This document shows positions 5,324 through 5,863 of a stretch of DNA of 5,863 nt, piece by piece. The first letter of the stretch is position 1. Each line of letters opens with the position of its first letter. The position numbers were made by a program, and so were the translations under genes. Origin of the DNA: an uncultured Spirochaetaceae bacterium (GTDB lineage: Bacteria > Spirochaetota > Spirochaetia > Treponematales > Treponemataceae). Under the pieces are notes generated by a model, which did not search any database, was not told where the DNA came from, and saw only the letters and a program-made list of their open reading frames with translations. The stretch spans positions 1-5,863 of the forward strand of contig CACXDK010000038.1 of the NCBI GenBank assembly GCA_902766345.1, read 5' to 3'.

Positions 5324-5863
5324 ATGCATTGGCAATAGACTGTGCAGTATCTAAGATTGCTATCGCAGCTAAAAAAGACACGATGTTAACAAAATTAGTA
5401 TTAAACATTGGCACAAAGCAGTCCGAAAAACTACTTCCATCCATTGATTTTGTATTGCAGGAACTAGAACTTAAACCTTCTGAACTTGACTATACAACAA
5501 TAACATCAGGTCCTGGCAGTTTTACAGGTTTAAGACTTGGATTAAGCTCTTTAAAAGCTCTCACCCTTTCTCATAATATTCCTCTGTATGGAATTCCATC
5601 TCTTGAAGCATACGCATTACCATACAAAGACTCTCCAGAATCTGTATTGAGCGTAATAGAAGCAAAGGAAGATGAATATTATTATCAATTCTTTTTGAGA
5701 GGGAAAAAGCTTTCAGAACCAGAATGTAAAACAATAGAAGAAATCATAAAGCAGATAGATCAAGAATCCTCTGTCCTAGTATGCGGACCAGGAGCAAGTT
5801 CTTTTTGTAGCAGAGTAAACGAAATAAGTCAGTTATATTCTGTACATTGCTATGTACCTGAAA
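5320..5863 (+). CDS. tsaB: TsaB, t6A biosynthesis dimerisation partner of TsaD (3' truncated by window)
   Basis: The first 181 codons of TsaB (old name YeaZ); the frame is open to the window end and the family is about 220-240 residues long. TsaB is an inactive relative of TsaD in the actin-like (ASKHA) fold and forms the heterodimer that carries out the final t6A step. It starts MNALAIDCAVSKIAIA, matching the family's first strand-turn-strand, although the usual D-T-S triplet reads Asp7-Cys8-Ala9. The signature GPGSFTGLR is complete at residues 64-72, followed by YGIPSLEAYA. ATG 5320 overlaps the tsaE stop as ATGA; GGAG (5306-5309) is the likely ribosome binding site, ten bases upstream. The next ATG, at 5324, is out of frame. 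The partner genes tsaC and tsaD are not in view. Confidence 0.95.
   Translation, partial: MNALAIDCAVSKIAIAAKKDTMLTKLVLNIGTKQSEKLLPSIDFVLQELELKPSELDYTTITSGPGSFTGLRLGLSSLKALTLSHNIPLYGIPSLEAYALPYKDSPESVLSVIEAKEDEYYYQFFLRGKKLSEPECKTIEEIIKQIDQESSVLVCGPGASSFCSRVNEISQLYSVHCYVPE

Overview
The window comes from a spirochaete, most likely an AT-rich member of the genus Treponema (oral or gut type rather than the GC-richer T. pallidum). Three things point there: the flagellin C-terminus is of the FlaB (periplasmic flagellar core) type, the FliD has a spirochaete-like central part, and the gene order flaB, flaG, fliD, unknown, PilZ protein, tsaE, tsaB matches what I recall of the T. pallidum TP0870-TP0876 region (from memory, not checked). 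All genes lie on the + strand.

Layout. Bases 1-185 are the 3' end of a flaB flagellin gene. A 126-base spacer follows with two stem-loops, the second followed by a T-rich tract that ends at the ribosome binding site of flaG (312-695). A very strong intrinsic terminator (702-738) closes flaG. After a short leader with two mutually exclusive small hairpins comes a second cluster: fliD (787-2856), an unrecognised 196-residue protein (2877-3467) and a membrane-anchored PilZ protein (3482-4558). Gaps are 20 and 14 bases, so these three genes are probably one operon.

A 38-base gap with a possible promoter separates this from a third group: an unrecognised 87-residue protein (4597-4860), tsaE (4886-5323) and tsaB (5320 to the window end, incomplete). 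tsaE and tsaB overlap by four bases (ATGA).

How the genes work together. FlaB is the filament subunit, FliD caps the growing filament, and FlaG is usually linked to filament length or architecture. The PilZ protein carries both c-di-GMP-binding motifs behind a single membrane span and could couple second-messenger level to motility. The 196-residue protein sits between cap and PilZ genes and is a reasonable candidate for a flagellar accessory factor or chaperone. TsaE and TsaB belong to the t6A tRNA-modification machinery (with TsaC and TsaD, not in view) and are a housekeeping unit next to the flagellar cluster.

I see no mobile element, CRISPR array, RNA gene or reverse-strand gene. I found no clearly new multi-gene system. 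The least explained items are the two unrecognised proteins and the RNA structures between the flagellar genes.
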